From: Candolleomyces eurysporus
Taxonomy: Eukaryota; Basidiomycota; Agaricomycetes; Agaricales; Psathyrellaceae
Assembly (NCBI GenBank): GCA_027579435.1
Contig: JANBPK010000785.1
Coordinates: 1 to 64,000, forward strand
DNA length: 64,000 nt
Direction: 5' to 3'
Shown: positions 57,228-64,000 of the stretch, piece after piece
Layout of the letters: each line of letters opens with the position of its first letter
How positions within the stretch are numbered: the first letter of the stretch is position 1
Translations under genes and position numbers: made by a program
The notes under the pieces: model-generated
What the model saw: the letters and a program-made list of their open reading frames with translations, nothing else
Database searches by the model: none
What the model was told of the DNA's origin: nothing

Positions 57228-59093
57228 ATGCCCTTCCACCACTACCTTCCCCAATTCATCCTTCGAGGATTCGTTGCGGAGACGCAACTTTCCCTGGGCC
57301 GTCTGTACGAAAGTGAGTGCAAATAAAAGCATCAGAAGACGCGATTGATCTCTTACATTCGATACAGATCGAAGAAGCAGAGGCAGCGGGAGGCAAGGAA
57401 GGCGAGAAAGAAGGATCAAGCGGATCCAGAGACCGTCTTGGCCTTCAACATGGGGTCAAGGTTGATCGAATCCGTACCGATAGCGACCGCCTTTGGGGTG
57501 ATGAACTTTTGTCAGGATGTTAGTGACCAAGAGGACTTGGAGAAGCTGTCTGAGCTGGAGGGGGAGGCCGCACGGATCATCAGGGACCTGCATATCGCCG
57601 CCGGACGTCAGTCAACCAATCAGACGTTTACCCTCCCCAGGAGCGACCTCCAGTTACTCCGTAAATTCATATTCCTTATGCATTACCGAAGCAGCGCCCC
57701 CGAGAGGACGTACTACCAGGAGAACCATCCTCGAAACGTGCTAATCCGTCATTGGATCCGCCATCTCAAAATAACGACAGGGTACACGACTAACAGGGAG
57801 ATTTGGTTGGACGGGCTCCATTACTACCTCTCTACTAAGCATTCTGACATTCTCAACCACGCAAAGCAATGCTCAAATTACGAACCAATCGATCTCATCG
57901 GTGAAACGAACGTTGACATCCCTTCTTACCAGTGGCACGCCCTGGCATACGAGTCCTTCAACGACAAACACTACCTCGGAATATGGAAGTCGCACGAAGA
58001 CTCCGAGTTCGTCTTGGGGAATAACTGTTATGGAGTATGGGAAGGGACGTTGGCAGGATCACCACTCCTATACAGGATATATGTTACCAGCCCTAAGATC
58101 ACGATAGTCCTCAAACTCAACATGTCGAAAACTCTCCCGTCTGAACTCGAGGACAGCACCCTGAGCGATCATCCTCTGGGTTTTCCTCAAACGGCTTACC
58201 ATCGAGGCCCTGGCGCTTTAGGGAACATACTTGCAAGTTCAAAGGATCAAATCGAGGCATTACAACGTCACCTCAAGTTGCCTAATTGCGACAACGATCA
58301 GTTCACGTTCAGCATCAACCAGCTGACGGTGAACCAAACGTACCTCGTTAATCAGATCGTCTTGGAAAACCTCGATCCCGATGGGTTGTTGGTATTTACG
58401 TCCAGACGTAAACTACTCTCCACGGCGCAGCGATACGACAGCCCCGAGTGGCCCTTCTGGAAGCAGAATCGAGAGGCCATCGCTGAATTGGTGAAATACC
58501 TCAAATCCGGCGCAAATGGGAGCCTTACCGGTAACATCTCCGAACCTGGAGCGAGCACTCCAGCATTGGGTAATACCACTCCTTCCAACCCTACTTCCGT
58601 TGGCCGATTCCAAGACAAGCTCGGCTTTGAGCCATCCACGGAGGGCGGAGATGCGAAGAAGACTGGCCCGGGTGCAATTGAAGTGAAGGACGGAGAGTTC
58701 CCGAGTGGAGAAACCAAAATGCTGGTGCACCACGAATCCTTCACCAATTACCCCGAGCTGCTTCGGCGGGAACCCCGGGCACGGTCAAGCGACCCAAGCT
58801 TCAATGTTTTCTTGTGCTGCTGCTGCTGCACGCTGTGCACTGGGTGTCTGTTCCTCTTCTTGTGTGCGGCGTTATACATAGCCCTGGGATTGTTCCTTTG
58901 GAAGATGCTGTGGAACTTTTCTAGTTATCTATTTTACTTCTTTCTCTTTTNGTTCCATATTCGGTGGGATTTTTTAGCTCGGATGCCAGTAGATAGTCTC
59001 GCATTTCACGTCCGCCGCCCCTCAGATCTTTTCTTTCATCTGAGGGTGCGTATCCATTTACTATCTTGTCACTCCTACGATGCTTACCTGTAG
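57228..59093 (+). CDS. DUF4238 protein gamma, exon 1 frameshifted
   Basis: Exon 1 (57228 to about 57312) starts MPFHHYLPQFILRGF. Compared with epsilon it lacks one base in GTTGCGGAGACG, so its end phase no longer fits exon 2 (57368-59093). If the base is truly missing, translation must begin elsewhere, for example at the ATG near 57450 (MGSRLIESVPIATAFG), giving a protein without the family motif. Exon 2 is otherwise open: FTLPRSDLQLLRKFIFLMHY, YYLSTKHSDILNHAKQ, NNCYGVWEGTLAGSP. The C terminus is Cys-rich and hydrophobic (FLCCCCCTLCTGCLFLFLCA) and then diverges from alpha and beta. An N lies at 58952. Confidence 0.7.
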
Positions 59094-59499
59094 ATCTAGC
59101 CTTACATCATATCAGATCTTTTCTTTTATCTGAGGCCTTAGGATATTCCCAAGTAGGACAAGATCACCGAACGACTCATGAGTCCGATAAAGACCCGGTT
59201 AGGGCGAAGCAGTTTTGTTTCCCATTTTTTGAGATTCTCCTCACTCTCGATCCTCATCTCAAGTCTAATTGAGAAGAGTATCTGCCATTTGCCTCTCTCT
59301 ATTTATTTGATTCGTCATGGTTCTTACCACCAAACTTTGTCCAATGTCCTTGCCCTGTACTATCCAGAATGACGACTTTCAGTGGAAGAAGGGATGCAAG
59401 GATATGCCCTACACAGCGATGAAGGCTCAGAGAGAGATATACACTTCCACTCTGAATTTCGTTTGCATATCGTTTCGTTAATTTGCTCTTCGTCAACCA

Positions 59500-59990
59500 A
59501 TATCATGGTTACAAGGCTCTTTTCTTTTCACGACATTGCCCTCGTTTCTGATCCTCAAGTTGTCTTCTGACGCGGTGCAACCCCTCAATCCAATCCAAGC
59601 ACCCCGGAAAGCCCGAATAATTGAACAGTGGCATTTCGTAATGACCTTAATAGGACGTCGATCAGATCCACGGTGCTATTCATTGCAAGGACTAGGGATT
59701 GATGTATAGGTTTGAGCGATTTTCACGCAATCATTCCAATTCAGAATCGTCGATAGTGCGGCTAACAACAACTTTTCATGCTCGGGGGCCCTTTTGAATA
59801 TAACGAACTGCCAGGCAACTTTGACTTCATCAGTCATGAGTTCTTCATTCCTCCCACACCCTGATGTGCCCAATTCTATCCCTGTTTCATGAGAGCAAAA
59901 TAGGTGTGGAGCGACCGCCATCGATTTAGTGCTCAAGTGCCCCATGATTACGAAAGGGGCGCAGCAAAATCATGGATTTTAGTCCAATCC
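59500..59990 (+). repeat. duplicate of the 50140-50580 upstream block
   Basis: This is the partner of the earlier block, followed by the seven-helix pseudogene as the first is followed by gene C. No gene is supported in 59094-59990. Confidence 0.55.
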
Positions 59991-60024
59991 ACTTACGCTA
60001 TTCTTTTCAGTTCAAATAGTCTAT

Positions 60025-60240
60025 TTGTCTGAAAACAACGAGTTTGGCGCATAAGTCGGTCGCGTAATGGCGAGGTCTCTCTATGTAAATAGATCCCTGG
60101 CTCTGTTTGCAAGCAATGAGCCATCTGAAGAATATTGTTCTGGCTATGCACTAGACTGATGACGGTGTCAGGCATACTCTTCTTCATGGCTGTCTACGGA
60201 CTCTCAGTCTTTCTGCAACGACCTCCGAAAAGGCCAAACT
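60025..60240 (+). pseudogene. seven-helix gene relic (exons 1-2)
   Basis: The start aligns as TTG for ATG, followed by TCTGAAAAC and an early in-frame TAA. SLYVNRSLALF and, after a GTGTCAG acceptor, GILFFMAVYGLSVFLQR are recognisable. A frame break in PPKRPN ends the similarity. The rest of the gene is absent. 60241-60883 shows no gene. Confidence 0.8.
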
Positions 60241-60883
60241 CTTAGACTGTCTCCAGCTGACCACGGTTGCTTTGACTTAGACAGTGACAAAAACGAGAAC
60301 GAACACCTGGGGAGGGGTAATGAATACTCGGAAGCTCCTCGAGTTCGATTCTCTGTGCTTCATTTTCTTCCAGCTCAAAAGTTTGTCTCTGTTCTCACGT
60401 TATCGTAATCGAAACACATGCTCTCAAGTACAGCTTTGTTCCGAGAATCAAAGTGGCCATCCCACGACGATCTCGTGTTTTTGAGGTCGATCGCTACTCT
60501 GATTCTGTAGCTTGCGAGCACCTATCCTTCTACTTCCCCACTTAGTTGGGCCCTGCCTCACTCCGTCTTTCATGATCTTCCAGACCTTCCTTCATACGGT
60601 CTCTATTGATGGATGTACTACGTCGATCAGATTGTTCATCATCACCAGCGCTGCTGTAAAACCACAATCAGCGGAATCAGTGGTATCATAGACATGTTGA
60701 TAAAGCGGCTGGTTCTCCTTTTCACAAAAGCACCTCCTGAAAGCGGTTCAAAGTTTGTACCCTGTTTCAATTCAACAAAAGAGAAGCTTTTAGTGCCATC
60801 TATTGCCTATATATCCAGGGGCTAACAGATCCATGGGCCTCAAGACCCCCGCCCCTCCGTATTTTGACTTCAGATAGTTCGTC

Positions 60884-62093
60884 ATGTCTGAAAACGACGC
60901 ATTTGGCACCTATGTGGCCCGTGTGATGGCGGGCTCTCTCTACGCAAACACATCCTTGACTCTATTCGAGACAGGTCAATTTTTCGAGCACGGATTTTGT
61001 GCTGGCCATATACTAAACTGATGGTCTCAGGGATTCTATTCTTTATGACCGTCTACGGACTCTCAGTGTTCCTGGAAACACCCAAAGCCCTCCGGAAGGG
61101 TCGAACCCGGTACATCCTGATATCCTTTGTTTTGCTTGGATTGAAAGGTCTTGGAGCGGCCCTGGATTCTTTCGAGATATTCAAGTGCTTGTTCGAAGCA
61201 ACCTCTGCCATTGGGTACCTCGACATGGTGGACCAAAACATGCGATCTTGGCAACGATATCTGAGCCTCATTTGCACGATAGTTACTATCACCATTGGGG
61301 ATCTTCTACTGGTACTCAAGATCCCTCATCCCTTGACTACTTACTAACCATCTTTTTACTTGTCAGGTTTACCGCTGCTACGTAATTTGGCAGCATCGGT
61401 GGTGGGTAACTATACCACCTGCCATGACCTGCCTTGCTGCTTTTGGTCCGTCCTTCTGATTCTTGGAGGATATTTACTAATAGCCGGAGCAGTCCTTGGC
61501 ATCATTCCTTTGGCTGTAACGAGCCACGGCGAACTCACTGAATATCGCTATGCGTTGGCCAGAACCTTCCTCACTGTGTCGACCAGTATCATGGTCACAA
61601 GCCTCATTTCCTTCCACCTCATTCGGGCCCGCCGTTCGCTATCCAAAGTCCTCCCGTCCAAAGACTTGACACTTTACACCGGCGTGGTCGCTATCCTCAT
61701 CGAGTCGGCTGTCCCACTGACGGTGTTTGGAATCCTTTACGCGGCAATCATTGCAGCATATCCGAAAGCTTCAAGTTCGCGATCAAGCGTAGGACCGTAT
61801 GTCGCGGCTCTGAATATATTTGCCTTCTTTTTCTTTGCCTTCTGCGTGAGTGAATTTGCAATAACACGGCCACAAATTAATAACATCTTCAACAGACCTT
61901 ATCGCCAGCGATGATCATATTTCGCGTCACGACAGGGCGATCATGGCTTCAATTCTCGAGGCGAACCGATGGTGAAATTTCGAATCCAATCAATTTCGTG
62001 CATCGGACTGCTGAGTCGTCTTTCATCGACTCATCCATTGGGAGGCCAAGAGTTGAGAACGCTGATGTAGAACAAACTGGTACCGAATCTTAG
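60884..62093 (+). CDS. seven-helix fungal membrane protein D
   Basis: Exons 60884-60974, 61031-61311, 61367-61445, 61493-61845 and 61896-62093 give 333 residues. Start MSENDAFGTYVARVMAGSLY. Signature VYRCYVIWQHRWW; helices include LISFHLIRARRSL preceded by TVSTSIMVT, and NIFAFFFFAFC; tail TLSPAMIIFRVTTGRSWLQF with a longer acidic end (ENADVEQTGTES). Exon sizes match A. Intact and followed at 412 bp by DUF4238 delta, like the C-alpha pair (427 bp). Confidence 0.88.
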
Positions 62094-62393
62094 ATGTATC
62101 CCAAGTTGTCTGAAGCATATACGTATATCCAAAATTATGCCATGTTATGTCATTTGACTGCTTCAGCAGGATTCGTACTCAGACCAACTTGAATTCGACA
62201 GGAAGAAAACGGAGAGAGATGTATGCGAATTGGCAGACAATTGACCAGCTAATGGAAAGACCAAAGGCCACAAACTTGAAAATGCTGTTGTCCCCCGGTG
62301 GGAGTCTCGGCGAGCGGAGTGGGATAGTTCGAAATTCAATTAAAGTTCAATTATTGCACGGCGCGATACACGAGGCCACGAGATGTGAAAGCG

Positions 62394-62505
62394 CCACTCG
62401 CTGCGGATGCGGTCTTCAGCTTTCCACCACCTCTTTCTCAAGGGAATTAGCAGTGCTGTTGAGCTTTGAATCTCTCCGCCTTCAATATCAGTGTCGATAA
62501 CAGTC
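62394..62505 (+). promoter_or_regulatory. conserved leader of DUF4238 delta
   Basis: Same block as the other copies (CTGCGGATGCGGTCTTCAGC), although the gene behind it is dead. Confidence 0.6.
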
Positions 62506-62960
62506 ATGCGCCCTATCACCACTACATTCGCCGATTCATGCTTCGAAGATTCATTCCGGAGGACACCACGTCCCTTGAGCCTTCCGTACAAGAGTGAGCG
62601 CAGATAAAGACATCAAGAGATGCCATTAATTGCTTACACTTTCTGCAATGCGAAGAAGCAGAGATGACGGGATGCAACGAAGGCCGGCCCGATCCCGAGA
62701 CCATCTCGGTCTTCGACATGGAGTCAAAATCGATCATATCCGTACCAATCGCAAGCGTCTTTGGAGTGATGAACCTCTACCGGGGTGCTAGCAATCAAGA
62801 ACACATGAAGCACTTGGAAAAGAAACTGTCCAAGCTGGAGGGGAAGGCAGGTCATCAGGGAACTGCATATCGGTGCCGAATGTCAGACATCTAACTAGAC
62901 GTTTACCCTCTGCAGGAGCGAGCTCCAGTCGCCCTGGAAATTCACCTCCATTATGACGAA
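62506..62960 (+). pseudogene. DUF4238 pseudogene delta
   Basis: ATGCGCCCTATCACCACTAC has two extra bases against the usual start, so the motif H-Y-x-x-R-F is out of frame. Exon 2 has an early stop (AGATGACGGG), a deletion in GGCAGGTCATCAGGG, and stops after it. Similarity ends abruptly near 62960. The stretch 62961-63450 shows no gene (an N at 62980). Confidence 0.85.
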
Positions 62961-63454
62961 AACTTGACGACTTTTTTTNGTGCTTCTTAATATCTCAAGT
63001 TCGAGCTGTAGGAACAAGCACTAGGATTCCCTTTGCCTCCCGAACGCGGATCATTGGAATTTGAGTGCGCTCGTTGACGCACGCCTGGGTGATCCCCGCT
63101 CCCAAAACCACACGCCTGAGGTAGAAAGACTAGATTATATCAGTACTGCACTTTGCAGATCTTTGAGTTTGAAGACTTCCGGACTCAAAAGCCGGAGTAA
63201 AAAGTAAANTTTGACGAGGTATCAGGTGCATAAGGGAGGCGAGATTGGAACCGAAGGCCAAGGAAAACTGTTAGGTATGTCGAGAGATGGATTTTCCTTT
63301 AGAGACCCGAATATAATTTGGATGCATACTTGGAGGACATGGGTGACCGAGGACAAGAGATCCATAAAATGCCGCACTAACGGACCACCTCCTGAAGGCT
63401 GTGCTGATTATTTCCTTACTAGGCCAAAGTTCAGAACAGTGTCCAGGCGAAAAC

Positions 63455-63565
63455 CCACCCGCTGGGGATGCGATCTTCAGCTTACCACCACCTCGTTCTC
63501 AAGGGAACCAGCAGTGCTGTCGAGCTTTGAATCTCTCCGACTCCAATACCAGTGTCGATTGTAAC
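63455..63565 (+). promoter_or_regulatory. conserved leader of DUF4238 epsilon
   Basis: GGATGCGATCTTCAGCTTAC through CGATTGTAACATG matches the other leaders. Confidence 0.65.
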
Positions 63566-64000
63566 ATGCCCCACCACCACTACATTCCACGATTCATCCT
63601 TCGAGGATTTATTCCGGAAGACACCACCTCCCTTGAGCCTGCCGTACGAAAGTGAGTGCAGATAAAGGCATCGACAGACACCATTGATCCCTTACATTTT
63701 ATACAGAACGAAGAAGCAGAAGCGGGATGCAAGGAAGGCGAGAAAGAAGGGTCAACCGGATTTAGAGACCATCTCGGTCTTCAACCTAGGGTCGGGGTTG
63801 ATTGAATCCGTACCCATAGCGAGCACTTTTGCGGTGATGAACCTTTACCAGGACGCTAGCAACCAAGAGGACCTGGAGCACTTGGAGAGGAAATTGTCCG
63901 AGCTGGAGGGAAAGGCGGCTCGGATCATCAGGCAACTGCACGTCGCTGCCGGACGTCAGTCATCCAACCAGACATTTACACTCCCCAGGAGCGACCTCCA
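63566..64000 (+). CDS. DUF4238 protein epsilon (cut by window end)
   Basis: Exon 1 (63566-63651) gives MPHHHYIPRFILRGFIPEDT with the full family motif. Exon 2 begins at 63707 with the basic stretch TKKQKRDARKARKK, then ETISVFNLGSGLIESVP, LEHLERKLSELEGKAARIIR and FTLPRSDL at the edge. No break is visible. Upstream 62961-63450 lacks a seven-helix gene, so if a partner existed it has been lost. Confidence 0.85.

Noticed and set aside
48862..62093. Calling the seven-helix genes pheromone or G-protein-coupled receptors
   Set aside because: Topology alone is not enough; they lack the recognisable STE3 pattern and no mating-type genes are nearby.
1..64000. tRNA or rRNA genes
   Set aside because: No cloverleaf with A and B boxes and no conserved rRNA block was recognised by eye; a covariance search was not possible.

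Overview
The window is nuclear DNA of a filamentous basidiomycete, most likely an Agaricomycete. Genes are split by many 45-70 nt GT-AG introns. The families are typical of that group: fungal-only seven-helix proteins, a DUF6534-type membrane protein and a DUF4238 expansion. Scattered N bases and one-base frame breaks, densest at 36-45 kb, show a draft assembly. I saw no convincing tRNA, rRNA, CRISPR array or intact transposase.

Layout. (1) 1-28.7 kb holds five paralogous Mx/dynamin-like large GTPases: copies 1 and 2 on the minus strand, copies 3, 4 and 5 on the plus strand. All keep a 12-exon plan. Copies 1 and 2 lie in a duplicated segment of about 6-7 kb that also carries a truncated unknown gene (1-438 and 6008-6662). 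Two genes for disordered, charged proteins (12137-14342 and 16254-17703, minus) separate the two arms. (2) 28.8-30.1 kb: a first seven-helix gene (A). (3) 32.2-47 kb: single-copy housekeeping-type genes, namely a WDR48/UAF1-like WD40 protein, a UbiA-family prenyltransferase, a DUF6534-type membrane protein and the mitochondrial protease OMA1. (4) 47.4-48.3 kb: a decayed gene. (5) 48.8-64 kb: an array in which seven-helix genes (B, C, D plus two relics) alternate with DUF4238 genes (alpha, beta, gamma, a pseudogene delta, and epsilon, which runs off the end).

How parts may work together. Four of the five GTPase copies share an upstream TGACGT-type block and a 3' hairpin with 11-bp arms placed 37 nt after the stop position, so they are probably co-regulated. 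In the right-hand array the seven-helix gene and the DUF4238 gene seem to duplicate as a pair, and every DUF4238 copy keeps a leader of about 105 nt. This pairing, together with the lineage-specific Mx-like array, is the best candidate here for an undescribed system. A defence or self/non-self role is only an inference from copy-number turnover, pseudogenes and the known role of animal Mx proteins.

Gene models were built by eye from reading frame, splice signals and paralogue comparison. Exon edges can be off by a base or two, and starts near N bases are less certain.
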